A DNA stretch of 64,000 nucleotides from an uncultured Cycloclasticus sp. (lineage in GTDB: Bacteria > Pseudomonadota > Gammaproteobacteria > Methylococcales > Cycloclasticaceae). Every line of letters begins with the position of its first letter. The stretch's first letter is position 1. A program made the translations under genes and the position numbers. This document shows positions 48,190 through 57,648 of the stretch, piece by piece. Location: assembly GCA_913060865.1 (NCBI GenBank), contig CAJXTU010000007.1:48617-112616 (forward strand). The letters run 5' to 3'. The notes beneath the pieces are model-generated. The model searched no databases and was not told the origin of the DNA. It worked only from the letters and a program-made list of their open reading frames with translations.

Positions 48190-48229
48190 AAAATAAAACA
48201 AGCACGGCTTGTCTAGCAAGCCGTGCTTG
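48190..48229 (-). terminator. Strong hairpin between acpP and fabF (attenuator/terminator)
   Basis: A perfect 13-bp stem, CAAGCACGGCTTG with CAAGCCGTGCTTG, around a 5-base loop at 48199-48229. On the minus strand it is followed by TTTTATTTT, the tail of a Rho-independent terminator. It would let acpP be made in large amounts while reducing read-through into fabF. Confidence 0.85.
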
Positions 48230-48244
48230 AAAAAAGGAATTGAT

Positions 48245-48481
48245 TTATTCTGCGTTACTATTAACGTAGTCAATTGCTTGTTGAACTGTAGTGATACCTT
48301 CAGCTTGCTCATCAGGGATTTCACAATCAAACTCTTCTTCAAGAGCCATCACTAACTCAACAGTGTCTAATGAATCTGCACCCAAGTCATCGATGAATGA
48401 AGCTTCGTTTGTTACTTCTTCTTCTTTAACACCAAGCTGTTCTGCAACGATTTTTTTGACGCGTTCTTCAATGTTACTCAT
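48245..48481 (-). CDS. acpP: Acyl carrier protein
   Basis: A 78-residue acidic protein that carries acyl chains in fatty acid synthesis. The phosphopantetheine attachment is Ser37 in [18 protein letters not shown], the classic signature. It has its own promoter in the preceding gap, a good ribosome site (AGAGGA) and a terminator-like hairpin after it, so it can be expressed above the rest of the operon. Confidence 0.98.
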   Translation of the reverse strand: MSNIEERVKKIVAEQLGVKEEEVTNEASFIDDLGADSLDTVELVMALEEEFDCEIPDEQAEGITTVQQAIDYVNSNAE

Positions 48482-48535
48482 TATTTTATATCCTCTATAT
48501 TTTTTGGAACCACAAGCTCTGCCCGTGGAGTTTGT

Positions 48536-48564
48536 ATTATATTGCTAAATTAAAAAAGTTTAAA
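48536..48564 (-). promoter_or_regulatory. Probable internal promoter of acpP
   Basis: On the minus strand a perfect TATAAT (48536-48541) has TTTAAA (48559-48564) 17 bases upstream as a fair -35 match. It lies about 55 bases before the acpP ATG and inside the fab operon. Confidence 0.6.
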
Positions 48565-48625
48565 CATTTCTGTTTATCCGATCATTTTATACTGCTTAAC
48601 AAGCTTTAACCTAAAAAAATTTTAA

Positions 48626-49357
48626 CTATCCCATGTACATGCCGCCATTAACATGTAATGTTTCACCTGTTATATAAGCTGCTTTATCTGAGCATAAAAA
48701 AGATACTGCATGAGCAATCTCTTCTGGATCACCCAAACGCCCTAATGGTACACCTTGTAACAAAGCGGCTCGTTGTTCGTCCGCCAGCGCTTTCGTCATA
48801 TCCGTGTCAATAAAACCCGGCGCTACTGTATTGACTGTAATATTTCTTGACCCGACTTCTTTAGCCAATGATTTACTAAAACCAATAATCCCAGCCTTTG
48901 CAGCGGCATAATTTGCTTGGCCCGCATTACCCGTTACACCAACAACGGATGCAATGCTCACAATACGACCTTTTTTGTTTTTCATCATACCGCGTAAACA
49001 GCCTTTGCTTATGCGAAAAATAGAGCTTAAATTCGTTGATATAATATCATCCCACTCGTCGTCTTTCATTCTCAACATAAGGTTGTCTCTGGTAATGCCC
49101 GCGTTATTGACCAATACGGTTGGCGCTCCAACGGTAGTGCTAATGTCCTTTAACACAGATTGAATTGACTCTACATCCGTTACGTTTAACGCCATTCCTT
49201 TACCTGAACCTGATAAATAGTCAGAGATAGCATCTGCGCCACTTTCCGTGGTCGCCGTACCTATAACATAAAAGCCATCTGCTACGAGTTGCTGCGCAAT
49301 TGCTTTACCAATACCACGGCTAGCACCTGTTACTAATGCAATTGTCTTATCCGTCAT
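48626..49357 (-). CDS. fabG: 3-oxoacyl-[acyl-carrier-protein] reductase
   Basis: A 243-residue NADPH-dependent SDR. TGASRGIGKAIAQ binds the cofactor, NNAGITRDNLMLRM is the characteristic FabG segment, and the catalytic residues are Ser in SIASVVG and Tyr-x3-Lys in YAAAKAG. The ending HVNGGMYMG is typical. It overlaps fabD by 4 bases. Confidence 0.97.
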   Translation of the reverse strand: MTDKTIALVTGASRGIGKAIAQQLVADGFYVIGTATTESGADAISDYLSGSGKGMALNVTDVESIQSVLKDISTTVGAPTVLVNNAGITRDNLMLRMKDDEWDDIISTNLSSIFRISKGCLRGMMKNKKGRIVSIASVVGVTGNAGQANYAAAKAGIIGFSKSLAKEVGSRNITVNTVAPGFIDTDMTKALADEQRAALLQGVPLGRLGDPEEIAHAVSFLCSDKAAYITGETLHVNGGMYMG

Positions 49358-50295
49358 GATAACGCCTCTATCGTTTTATTAAGAGCAGCTTCATCGCCTA
49401 TTGAATGAAGCATTAATGATTTATTGATTCTTTTATTAAGCCCACTTAACACTTTACCAGGACCACATTCAATAACCGTATCAACACCCGCGTTTGCAAG
49501 CGCTTCTATTGTTTCTACCCATCGCACGGGTGTATGCAATTGTTCACCCAAAGCTCGCTTAATATCAGCTCCATCAGTATGTTGAGCAACATCAGTATTA
49601 TGCAAAACTGGAATATCAGGCGACACAAACTCAATTGCCGACATGGCATTCAATAAGTTTTCCGCCGCTGGCATCATCAATGAGCAATGTGAAGGAACAC
49701 TAACGGGTAAAGGTAGCGCCCTTTTGGCACCGTGTTCTTTTGCTAGGTCTATCGCTCGGTTAACAGCCGCCGTTTGACCCGCTATAACAACCTGACCTGG
49801 CGCATTATAATTAACCGCAGACACAACCTCACCTTCTGCTGCTTTATCACAAATATTGATTAGCTCTTCAACCTCAAGACCTAGTATAGCGGCCATAGCC
49901 CCCTCACCTTCAGGAACGGCTTGCTGCATAAACATTGCCCGCTTCTCAACCAACTTAGCAGCCTCTACAAAACCAACACTACCCGCACAAACTAGCGCAC
50001 TATACTCACCTAAACTATGTCCAGCCATAAATGCAGGTTGAATAGCCACTTCAGATTGCAAAACGCGCCACATAGCCACACTGGCGGTTAATATTAAAGG
50101 TTGCGTATTTTGCGTTTGGTTAATTTCTTCTACAGAACCATTTTGAGCCAATGCCCACAAGTCTCTGCCCAAGGCTTGTGATGCCTCGTCAAAAGTCTGT
50201 TGAATTTGACTATAGGTGGCAGAAAGGTCCCCCAACATACCCACAGATTGTGAGCCTTGCCCGGGAAATACGATGGCTATTTTATTTACTGTCAT
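49354..50295 (-). CDS. fabD: Malonyl-CoA:ACP transacylase
   Basis: A 313-residue enzyme loading malonate on ACP. The catalytic Ser is in AGHSLGEYSAL, the GQGSQSVGML start and VSVPSHCSLM (catalytic His) are intact, and the C-terminal VIECGPGKVLSGLNKRI is the normal end. It starts 33 bases after fabH and overlaps fabG by 4 bases. Confidence 0.97.
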   Translation of the reverse strand: MTVNKIAIVFPGQGSQSVGMLGDLSATYSQIQQTFDEASQALGRDLWALAQNGSVEEINQTQNTQPLILTASVAMWRVLQSEVAIQPAFMAGHSLGEYSALVCAGSVGFVEAAKLVEKRAMFMQQAVPEGEGAMAAILGLEVEELINICDKAAEGEVVSAVNYNAPGQVVIAGQTAAVNRAIDLAKEHGAKRALPLPVSVPSHCSLMMPAAENLLNAMSAIEFVSPDIPVLHNTDVAQHTDGADIKRALGEQLHTPVRWVETIEALANAGVDTVIECGPGKVLSGLNKRINKSLMLHSIGDEAALNKTIEALS

Positions 50296-50328
50296 CTTTA
50301 TTTAACTTTATTTAATTGTATTCAGTGA

Positions 50329-51294
50329 TTACATCTTTACTAAGGCTGAACCCCAAACAAAGCCGCCACCAAATGCTTCCATCAGAACAATTTCACCCTT
50401 TTTAACTCGACCATCTCTGACTGCTTGATCTAATGCCAAAGGAACTGAAGCTGCGGAAGTATTACCTTGATTCTCAATCGTTAGCACCACTTTCTCCATC
50501 GGCATACTCAGTTTCTTTGCAACAGATGAAATAATCCTTATATTAGCTTGATGAGGTATCAACCAATCAACATCAGATTTAAGCATATTATTAGCCTCAA
50601 GTGTTTCATCAACAATGCGACTTAAGGTTTTAACCGCCACTTTATACACATCATTTCCGTGCATCGTCATGAAGGCTTGGTCGCCTTCTTGTTTTTGATC
50701 TTTGATTGGATTGTTGACATAAAGAAGGTCTTGATATTGACCGTCTGAATGCATATGCGTTGAAAGAACACCCAACTCTTCAGATGCTTCAAGTACGACT
50801 GCACCCGCACCATCTCCAAAAATGACACAGGTATTTCGGTCTGAGTAATCTAGAATTCTTGAGTTTGCTTCAGCACCTATAACCAGTGCTTTTTTGGCGC
50901 CACCGGCTTTAATAAATTGGTTGGCAATACCAAGGGCATAAATAAACCCTGAACACGCTGCTTGAACATCAAATGCAGCGCCACCTTTTGCACCCAACTT
51001 ATGCTGTAAAATACACGCAGTGCTTGGAAACACCCTATCAGGTGAACTTGTACCAACAATAATCAAGTCGATTTCAGACGCATCAACGCCTGCCGCTTGA
51101 AGTGCATTATTCGCCGCAATCTCCGCCATACTTGACGTCGACTCATGGTCAGCAATGACGTGCCTTTGCTTTATTCCAGTACGAGCATAAATCCACTCAT
51201 CAGATGTATCTAGAATGGATTCAAAGTCTTTGTTAGTAACGATTTTTTTAGGTAAGTAACTACCCGTACCCGTTATTTTCGCATTAAACATCAA
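50329..51294 (-). CDS. fabH: 3-oxoacyl-[acyl-carrier-protein] synthase III
   Basis: A 321-residue enzyme starting fatty acid synthesis from acetyl-CoA and malonyl-ACP. The catalytic triad is Cys in [12 protein letters not shown], His in [11 protein letters not shown] and Asn in [10 protein letters not shown]. The N-terminus [16 protein letters not shown] is standard. The two Met codons at the start leave a choice of 51294 or 51291. The gene usually preceding it, plsX, is absent; only a 63-base gap with a hairpin separates it from rpmF. Confidence 0.96.
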   Translation of the reverse strand: MMFNAKITGTGSYLPKKIVTNKDFESILDTSDEWIYARTGIKQRHVIADHESTSSMAEIAANNALQAAGVDASEIDLIIVGTSSPDRVFPSTACILQHKLGAKGGAAFDVQAACSGFIYALGIANQFIKAGGAKKALVIGAEANSRILDYSDRNTCVIFGDGAGAVVLEASEELGVLSTHMHSDGQYQDLLYVNNPIKDQKQEGDQAFMTMHGNDVYKVAVKTLSRIVDETLEANNMLKSDVDWLIPHQANIRIISSVAKKLSMPMEKVVLTIENQGNTSAASVPLALDQAVRDGRVKKGEIVLMEAFGGGFVWGSALVKM

Positions 51295-51324
51295 ACAACG
51301 CCTTACTTATAAGCACGGAATTTT

Positions 51325-51349
51325 TTGGCCTTAAAAACATTAAGGCCAA
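51325..51349. other. Perfect hairpin in the rpmF-fabH gap
   Basis: TTGGCCTTAA pairs with TTAAGGCCAA (10 bp) around a 5-base loop. On neither strand does a T-run follow, so it does not look like an ordinary terminator. It sits where plsX would normally lie and may be an RNA-processing or stability element. Confidence 0.6.
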
Positions 51350-51357
51350 CAATAACG

Positions 51358-51534
51358 CTAGTCTTTATCGGCGACGACTTGCTCGCCACGGTAAAAACCA
51401 TCAGCGCTCACATGGTGGCGCAAGTGAACTTCACCTGTTGTTGGCTCCGTTGACAAGGTTTTTGCTGTTAACGCATCATGTGAACGACGCATACCACGTC
51501 TCGAACGTGACTTTTTACTTTTTTGTACTGCCAT
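51358..51534 (-). CDS. rpmF: 50S ribosomal protein L32
   Basis: A 58-residue basic protein of the large ribosomal subunit. It begins [20 protein letters not shown] and continues with [20 protein letters not shown], the standard L32 pattern. It contains no cysteines, so it is the zinc-free form. It follows yceD (142 bases) and precedes fabH, as expected except that plsX is missing. Confidence 0.96.
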   Translation of the reverse strand: MAVQKSKKSRSRRGMRRSHDALTAKTLSTEPTTGEVHLRHHVSADGFYRGEQVVADKD

Positions 51535-51675
51535 CTCAAATTCTCCAGAGAATTAATATATCTTTATGACATAAACGCCATAAATGTTACTAAAGCCAAA
51601 CGCATCGCGTTTTGCTTAAAATTCAACATCATACCTTTAGAGCATGATCACAGTGAACTAAAAATTAACGCCCTT

Positions 51676-52188
51676 TTAGTTCAATTTTAATTTTTCTAGC
51701 GCATCAAACGGATTTTTCTTTTTTTCCGTTTCATGCGTAAAGTCTTTACTAGTACTACTTTTTGGTAACTCTATTGGGCAAACGTCATGTCTTGCAATAG
51801 TGGGCATGACTAAAGCAACCTCTGCCTCAACCACATCACTAATCAATAAACGATCGCCTTCATATAAATAAGGCTCATAATCATCTGCTAATAAACTGAT
51901 CCGCGCTTCATCATTGATGATCGCCAATTTCACGTCTATATCGACTGGATAATCAACCAATTCCAAACAAGCGGCGCATTGTAACACGAGATTAGCGGAA
52001 ATCCGACCCGTTAAAACAACAAATTTACCCGCTTTGCCAAATGTTAAATCGGCTCTTATCGCTGAGCTGGATGGATCTATATCTGCTTGAATTTGCTGTA
52101 GTTCCTCATAGGCTAATTCACCACTTATCATTCTTTCCTGGCTTGCGCACAAGGATGGATCTACTTCTATATGTAATGTCTTAGTCAT
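51676..52188 (-). CDS. yceD: DUF177 protein YceD (23S rRNA accumulation protein)
   Basis: A 170-residue DUF177 protein; in E. coli YceD is linked to accumulation of 23S rRNA. The conserved part includes GRISANLVLQCAACLELVDY, with a CxxC pair, and the C-terminal acidic segment ends NPFDALEKLKLN, typical of the family. It is upstream of rpmF in nearly all gammaproteobacteria and is divergent from maf here. Confidence 0.92.
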   Translation of the reverse strand: MTKTLHIEVDPSLCASQERMISGELAYEELQQIQADIDPSSSAIRADLTFGKAGKFVVLTGRISANLVLQCAACLELVDYPVDIDVKLAIINDEARISLLADDYEPYLYEGDRLLISDVVEAEVALVMPTIARHDVCPIELPKSSTSKDFTHETEKKKNPFDALEKLKLN

Positions 52189-52225
52189 ATTAGGTAAAAT
52201 AGCATTAATTTAATTGGGGTATTAT

Positions 52226-52813
52226 ATGAAAGATCAACCGAAATTAGTATTAGCTTCTAGCTCCCCTTTCCGTAAAGAGCTATTAAAAAAAATTTACCCC
52301 ATTTTCGAGACCGCATCACCAAACATTGATGAATCGAGTCAAGCTAATGAGACGCCACTCGAATTATCAAAACGGCTGGCTAATGAAAAAGCGAACGCAT
52401 TACGTTTGGATTTTCCTGACCACCTTATTATTGGCTCTGATCAAGTCGCCATGTTGGGTGATTACCAACTCACAAAACCCAATACATTCGAGAACTCCGT
52501 CCAGCAATTAACTCGCTCATCCGGCAAAACTATAAATTTCTATACCAGCTTTTGCATTCTTAACTCCAAAACTCATGAAACTATTACCGATACAGATATC
52601 TGTAGAGTACATATGAAAACGTTATCACCCCTGCAAATTCAACATTACGTTGAAAAAGACAAGCCTTATGGCTGTGCCGCTGCATTTAAATCAGAAGGCT
52701 TAGGCATTGCATTATTTGAGAAAATTGAGGGCGACGACCCCAATGCTCTCGTTGGACTACCTTTAATTAAACTAATCCGTAGTCTAGATCAAATGGGCGT
52801 TCAAATACTTTAA
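52226..52813 (+). CDS. Maf-like nucleotide pyrophosphatase (YceF type)
   Basis: A 195-residue house-cleaning enzyme; the YceF branch hydrolyses 7-methyl-GTP. Family motifs: [24 protein letters not shown], and [20 protein letters not shown]. The conserved SSSPxR and DQV residues are intact. The ATG at 52226 is used; a TTG 12 bases earlier would add four residues. It is divergent from yceD and overlaps the convergent gloA by 4 bases. Confidence 0.92.
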   Translation: MKDQPKLVLASSSPFRKELLKKIYPIFETASPNIDESSQANETPLELSKRLANEKANALRLDFPDHLIIGSDQVAMLGDYQLTKPNTFENSVQQLTRSSGKTINFYTSFCILNSKTHETITDTDICRVHMKTLSPLQIQHYVEKDKPYGCAAAFKSEGLGIALFEKIEGDDPNALVGLPLIKLIRSLDQMGVQIL

Positions 52814-53193
52814 CGCTCATCTAAAAGCTCTATTGCATAACCGTCGGGGTCTTTCACAAAAGCTAAAATACTATTCGTGCCTCTCATAGGGCCTGCTTCG
52901 CGTATTATCTCGCCCCCTTTTTGATGAATTAGTTTGCAAGCTTCATATACATCGTCAACTTGTATAGCGATGTGGCCATATGCATTGCCTTGCTCATATT
53001 CATCGGTATCCCAATTGTGCGTCAATTCAATAACCGAGCCTTCATCTTCTGCTTGAAAACCAACAAATGCTAGCGTAAAACGCCCTTCCTCAAATTCCTT
53101 ACGCCTTAGTAATTTCATTCCAAGCACCTCTGTATAAAACTGAATGGAACGATCTAAATCGCCAACTCGTAACATCGTGTGTAGTAAACGCAT
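52810..53193 (-). CDS. gloA: Lactoylglutathione lyase (glyoxalase I)
   Basis: A 127-residue enzyme that turns the methylglyoxal-glutathione adduct into S-lactoylglutathione. It opens [20 protein letters not shown], with the first metal His at residue 5. Further metal ligands are Glu in SVIELTHNW, His in [10 protein letters not shown] and Glu in GYAIELLDE. These make up the His-Glu-His-Glu nickel site of the short bacterial form. It fits with the glutathione reductase encoded further right. Confidence 0.96.
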   Translation of the reverse strand: MRLLHTMLRVGDLDRSIQFYTEVLGMKLLRRKEFEEGRFTLAFVGFQAEDEGSVIELTHNWDTDEYEQGNAYGHIAIQVDDVYEACKLIHQKGGEIIREAGPMRGTNSILAFVKDPDGYAIELLDER

Positions 53194-53222
53194 ATATACT
53201 GTCCTTAATAAAATTTCATTCG

Positions 53223-53822
53223 TTAAAAATCCCGTTTTCCACTCAAGTAGTTTTGGTAATAAACCAATACTTTTTTAACGTAATGTTGAGTTTCTTTATA
53301 TGGCGGTATCTTGTTACCATATTTTTTAACTGCTGATTCACCGGCATTATATGCCGCTAAAGTAAGCCTTATATTGAAATCGAATAACTCCAACAGATAC
53401 CTCAGATAACGAACCCCCCCTTGGATATTTTGCGCAGCATCATTACGATTATTCACACCGAACCGCTTAGCGGTGCCGGGCATCAATTGCATCAAGCCCA
53501 CTGCACCCGCTCTAGAAATAGCATTCTTATCATAAGCAGACTCTGCATGAATCACAGCCATGACGAGCGATGGATCAACTTTAAATTGTCTCGCCTGCTG
53601 ACGGATTAAAGGCGTTAATTGACGGCGATTTTGTTGGAAGTTCTTATACTGAATTGTACCTTTTTTAGGCGTACGCATAATAAGACGGAAACCACTGCCT
53701 TCAGGTGTGTCTGTAAAAAAAACACGGCCCTGCTCATCTGTTTTTTTATACAGGTCAGCCTTAACCTCAGGTGCCGTTATAAGCAAAACCAACATCACAG
53801 AAAAACAATAAATAGGACTCAT
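53223..53822 (-). CDS. Lytic transglycosylase with DUF4124-like N-terminus
   Basis: A 199-residue secreted murein hydrolase from the ATG at 53822. [20 protein letters not shown] is a signal peptide with likely cleavage after KA. Next comes a DUF4124-type segment ([19 protein letters not shown]), then the SLT catalytic domain: [12 protein letters not shown] with the catalytic Glu, [13 protein letters not shown], and [12 protein letters not shown] 21-residue longer start is open but would precede the signal peptide. Its neighbour gene gloA is transcribed the same way, with 29 bases between. Confidence 0.88.
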   Translation of the reverse strand: MSPIYCFSVMLVLLITAPEVKADLYKKTDEQGRVFFTDTPEGSGFRLIMRTPKKGTIQYKNFQQNRRQLTPLIRQQARQFKVDPSLVMAVIHAESAYDKNAISRAGAVGLMQLMPGTAKRFGVNNRNDAAQNIQGGVRYLRYLLELFDFNIRLTLAAYNAGESAVKKYGNKIPPYKETQHYVKKVLVYYQNYLSGKRDF

Positions 53823-54038
53823 GAGCACCGCTAGTAAAATAGTTATTAATTCACATTCGTTATAACATAACTCAATCATCAACAAGCTCAGAATAAAAAC
53901 TTAGCTAATCAAATCGAGTAAACGTCTTTGACTGTGAATAAACTCACACCTTTAAACAAAAAAACTGCCATTCCTCAACAAGCTTGATATTTTGTACTAT
54001 TATCTAGCTAAAGCAATTATTACAAATTAAGGAACAAC

Positions 54039-55058
54039 ATGCTGCAACAAGAAGAGCCAAAGCAAGCGGCCGAATATCTAAGACAAGTCATCCCCATGCT
54101 GTCTAAGAATAACTTAGCCCCCACGCCTATTAACTACTCTATATTCTATAGCTACCTAGCTGGCACCTCTCAAGCCCTCAATGATATTATTGACCGCTTC
54201 ATCAGTGAGAAAAAACCTTTCACTGTTTTATTGATGCTTGAGCTTTATGAAAAATTTATAAATGGCGGCGCCGCATTAGAGCAACAAGAAAAAATCCAGC
54301 AGTCTTTAGAAAAAATTATGTCTGAGGCTTCAGAAGAAGTCCAACAGGTCAATAATGGAGCTGGAGAATTTGATACCGCTATCAGCAAGCATGCTGAAAC
54401 CTTATCTACCGTTAATGATCCACAGACAACTGCGCTTATTTTAAAACAAATCATGGAAGATACTAGAAACATGGTTAAAGGAAATCAAGCCACTCAAGCT
54501 CGCATGCAAGAAACGAATGCTGAAATTGCCAAGATGAAGGCTGAGCTAGAAGCAGTTAAAGCAAGCGCAGAAAAAGATGCGCTAACCGGCCTTAAAAACA
54601 GGGGCGCTTTTGACAAAAACATTGACTCCGTTGTATACATTCAAAAAGCTCCGGACACAACATTAATCATGCTCGACATTGATCATTTTAAACGCGTTAA
54701 CGATGACTTTGGCCATCTAGTTGGCGACCGGGTAATACGATATGTCTCAGCATTATTAACTCAAATTATTGGACCAGATCATCATATTGCTAGATATGGC
54801 GGAGAAGAATTCGCTGTTATTTTAACTGGCGTACCAATTGATGAGGTTAAGCACTTAACAGAAAAAACGCGCGTTGCTATGTGCAATAGCAAGCTTCAAC
54901 GCAAAGAGAGCGGAGATACTATTGGAAAAGTCACTATTTCTGCAGGCATTACAACGCTCAAACCTGATGATAGCGTGGATTCATTTATTGACCGCGCTGA
55001 TAAAGCGTTATACGAAGCAAAAGAAACCGGACGAAACAAGTTCGTCATCTCCACATAA
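54039..55058 (+). CDS. Diguanylate cyclase (GGDEF protein)
   Basis: A 339-residue cytoplasmic protein making cyclic di-GMP. The C-terminal catalytic domain begins DALTGLKNRGAFD; the active-site loop is GGEEF in ARYGGEEFAVILTG. The substrate Asp is in LDIDHFKRVNDDFGH. No RxxD inhibitory site is visible at the usual position before GGEEF, so product feedback may be absent. The N-terminal 170 residues are helical with no membrane segment and look like a sensor region: AEYLRQVIPMLSKNNLAPTP followed by a coiled coil near 150-185. A PilZ protein 12 kb away lacks the cyclic di-GMP motif, so the target is not visible here. Confidence 0.9.
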   Translation: MLQQEEPKQAAEYLRQVIPMLSKNNLAPTPINYSIFYSYLAGTSQALNDIIDRFISEKKPFTVLLMLELYEKFINGGAALEQQEKIQQSLEKIMSEASEEVQQVNNGAGEFDTAISKHAETLSTVNDPQTTALILKQIMEDTRNMVKGNQATQARMQETNAEIAKMKAELEAVKASAEKDALTGLKNRGAFDKNIDSVVYIQKAPDTTLIMLDIDHFKRVNDDFGHLVGDRVIRYVSALLTQIIGPDHHIARYGGEEFAVILTGVPIDEVKHLTEKTRVAMCNSKLQRKESGDTIGKVTISAGITTLKPDDSVDSFIDRADKALYEAKETGRNKFVIST

Positions 55059-55079
55059 TACGGTCATTGCTGATATAAG

Positions 55080-55104
55080 AAAAGGCTCATTTAATGAGCC
55101 TTTT
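55080..55104. terminator. Bidirectional terminator between the GGDEF gene and the ABC permease
   Basis: AAAAGGCTCA pairs with TGAGCCTTTT around TTTAA and is flanked by T-runs on both strands. It overlaps the permease stop codon. Confidence 0.85.
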
Positions 55105-55869
55105 CTTTATCCTAAAGGTCGCTAACATAGCAGCTGTCGTACCAAATGCAGCCAATACAAATAAATGCAGAAACACCGACGACACCTCACCCCCTGTCAT
55201 TAACGGGCGCACCAAAGAAATAGCGTGGTACAAAGGTAATATTTTAGTTAGCCACTGAACCGCATTTGGTAACGTATCGATAGGGAAAAACACACCACTC
55301 AATAAAACCATCGGCGTAATAAACAACGTCGTGTAATAAAGAAAAAAGTCATAACTTTTTGCGCTAGAGGTCACCAGCAGGGCTAATGAAGCAAAACATA
55401 GACCCGTTATGAAAGCAACCGGTAAAATAAATATCGCCCACGCATCTGCAATCAAGCCAAGTAGCATCGAGACGATTAAAATAGCACTGACGCTAATCAA
55501 ACTTTTAGTCGCAGCCCAGAGTATTTCCCCAAAGACCACTTCCCCAACATTAATGGGGGTCGCTAACATACCTAGCCATGTTTGCTGCACGTCCATTCGC
55601 GTATAAGCAGAGTACATACCTTCAAAACTAGCCGCATTAACCGCGCTCGTACATGCCACTCCAGACGCTAAAAAAGCCATATAGGTTAGCCCTTCAACCT
55701 CACCGACAAACTGCCCTAAGCCGTAGCCTAATACCAGTAAATACAGTACAGGCTCGCCAAAATTACCCAATAATGATGGCCCCGCCAACTTACTCCAAAC
55801 TCGAATATTCCTCGACCAAATTGACTTGCTTCTTGTTAAAAAAAGCATCACTCTCGCTAACTTACTCAC
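55087..55869 (-). CDS. ABC-2 type permease (NodJ-like)
   Basis: About 260 residues with six membrane helices, starting at GTG 55869, which overlaps the ATPase stop by 8 bases and follows a GGGCGGG ribosome site; a longer frame from 55935 is open but overlaps much more of the ATPase gene. Features: AGPSLLGNFGEPVLYLLVLG, MAFLASGVACTSAVNAASFE, a later DVQQTWLGMLATPINVGEVV and TPMVLLSGVFFPIDTLPNAV, all typical of NodJ/DrrB-type exporters. With the ATPase next to it, it forms an export pump of unknown cargo. Confidence 0.85.
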   Translation of the reverse strand: MSKLARVMLFLTRSKSIWSRNIRVWSKLAGPSLLGNFGEPVLYLLVLGYGLGQFVGEVEGLTYMAFLASGVACTSAVNAASFEGMYSAYTRMDVQQTWLGMLATPINVGEVVFGEILWAATKSLISVSAILIVSMLLGLIADAWAIFILPVAFITGLCFASLALLVTSSAKSYDFFLYYTTLFITPMVLLSGVFFPIDTLPNAVQWLTKILPLYHAISLVRPLMTGGEVSSVFLHLFVLAAFGTTAAMLATFRIKKRLIK

Positions 55870-56794
55870 GAAGATCCCGCCCTGTGAATTTAATAAATAC
55901 ATCTTCCAAGTTCGCTGGACGAAACAAATAATCATCGTGTGAACTTTCTTCCAAAACCTCTAAGGCGTGACTCAATTTTTCACCATAAAAAAAGTAAATA
56001 TCACCTGATTTTTCAAAACGTGCAATAGAACCATCACAGCGCAATTGCTCAAGAAGCTCTTCTGTCGCAGCATGCACCTCAAGAACATGTGATTCAACTT
56101 CATTTTTAATGAGCTTTTTTGGAGCAGCATCAGCCATTACCTCACCATGATCCATGACAATCACGCGGTCACACAGGCGCTCGGCTTCTTCCATATAATG
56201 CGTTGTTAAAATTAGTGTTAAACCTTGTTTTTTTAGTTCGCGCAGTTTTTGCCATATCGCTTGACGCGCCTGAGGGTCTAAGCCGGTTGTTGGCTCATCT
56301 AAAATTAATAACTTAGGTTTATTAATCAGCGCTCTCGCCAACGTTAAACGCCGCCTCATTCCACCCGATAACTCCGAGATTTTACATTTAGCCTTTTCTT
56401 CTAACGAGGCAAACTCAAGGAGCTCTTTTGTCCGTTCTTTCAACACAATCGAACTAATACCGAAAAACCGCCCATACACATATAAGTTTTCTTCAACTGT
56501 AAAATCAGCGTCTAAATTATCCATTTGTGGAACCACACCGACTGACTCTCTAACTAAAGAGGCGTTATCTGGCATAGGCAAACCTAAAATAGATAGCTCA
56601 CCTGAATCAATAGGACAATGTCCCACTAACATTCTTAATGTAGTCGTTTTACCCGCACCGTTGGGGCCCAAAATTCCGCAAAAACAACCTGAATCAATGG
56701 TTAGATCAAGTTCATTGACAACCGCCTTACCACCATACAACTTAGATAGCTTGGTAGACTTTACGATTTCGGGCGACAAAGTGGCAGCATGCAT
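55862..56794 (-). CDS. ABC transporter ATP-binding protein (NodI-like)
   Basis: A 310-residue nucleotide-binding subunit. Walker A is GPNGAGKTTT, the signature is ELSGGMRRRLTLARAL, and Walker B is LLILDEPTTGLDP, with the His switch in TTHYMEEAERL. A further C-terminal 80 residues are typical of the CcmA/NodI branch. The partner permease starts within its stop codon region. Cargo is not predicted from sequence. Confidence 0.92.
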   Translation of the reverse strand: MHAATLSPEIVKSTKLSKLYGGKAVVNELDLTIDSGCFCGILGPNGAGKTTTLRMLVGHCPIDSGELSILGLPMPDNASLVRESVGVVPQMDNLDADFTVEENLYVYGRFFGISSIVLKERTKELLEFASLEEKAKCKISELSGGMRRRLTLARALINKPKLLILDEPTTGLDPQARQAIWQKLRELKKQGLTLILTTHYMEEAERLCDRVIVMDHGEVMADAAPKKLIKNEVESHVLEVHAATEELLEQLRCDGSIARFEKSGDIYFFYGEKLSHALEVLEESSHDDYLFRPANLEDVFIKFTGRDLRE

Positions 56795-56960
56795 TGGCGT
56801 TTAAATAATGATTTTTTATTAATTAATCATTATAACGCGCCGCCTATAAACTTAAGAAAGTTTTTAAGCACTCCTTTAGTAAATATCACGAAATTTAATG
56901 GATGAACTTCTGGGCGCAGCATCTACCATAAACACCCAATTGTTTATTAAAAGGTTAACC

Positions 56961-57560
56961 TCAATCATTTCTCCATCGCTTTAAATCGGCTGGCGTATCA
57001 ACATCCCAAAGCATCGGTAATAATTGGCTTGTTAAACCAGCCTTTGTTATCGCATCGACCGTTTGTTCTAATACCGTCGAGTGGCCCCAGTTAACACCAT
57101 CAAACATTTTTTCATGCGTTTTTCGACAACCGACTAAAACAAACCCTCCATCTTCTGCGGGGCCTAAAACAACATCTGATAAACGTAAAGCCTCAAATGC
57201 TTTAATCAAATACTCCGTTGTAAAAACAGGGCAATCTGCACCAATCAACATGACTTCATCAGCCTCTTTAAGCCCTTGCCTAAGTGCATATTGCATTCGT
57301 TCACCTAAACCTCGACCCAGCTGATCTTTTAATATTACGCCATACTTTTGTTTATTGAACTGAAAGAAATCATATTGCTGATTAGGAGCGCACCATATTT
57401 GCGTTTTATATTCACTGGTTAACGCTAAGTTGATTGTACGATCTAACAGCTCTATATACACATCCGTGGCTTTTTTATCACCCAACTCAGCTATCAATCG
57501 AGTTTTAACAAACCCTTGTATTGGTGCTTTAGCAAAAATCTGCAGCAATCTATTAATCAT
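56961..57560 (-). CDS. DUF2064/TIGR04282-type glycosyltransferase-like protein
   Basis: A 199-residue GT-A-like protein. The start RLLQIFAKAPIQGFVKTRL, the central VMLIGADCPVFTTEYL (DxD-like Asp), and DVVLGPAEDGGFVLVGCR match the TIGR04282/DUF2064 family, some members of which are named for arsenosugar synthesis. Here there is no arsenosugar gene next to it, and the nearest arsenic genes are more than 40 kb away, so a role with arsenic is only a name-based hint. It is divergent from dapC with 88 bases between. Confidence 0.75.
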   Translation of the reverse strand: MINRLLQIFAKAPIQGFVKTRLIAELGDKKATDVYIELLDRTINLALTSEYKTQIWCAPNQQYDFFQFNKQKYGVILKDQLGRGLGERMQYALRQGLKEADEVMLIGADCPVFTTEYLIKAFEALRLSDVVLGPAEDGGFVLVGCRKTHEKMFDGVNWGHSTVLEQTVDAITKAGLTSQLLPMLWDVDTPADLKRWRND

Positions 57561-57648
57561 TCGTTGTTGTATTATTGTTGGCTAGGCGATTTTATCCTAA
57601 ACGCTAATCACCTATACTATCGCGTTACGAAAAAGCATCTTATTATTT

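Noticed and set aside
48291..48548. An 85-codon plus-strand frame over acpP
   Set aside because: Antisense to acpP; the acpP protein is unmistakable.
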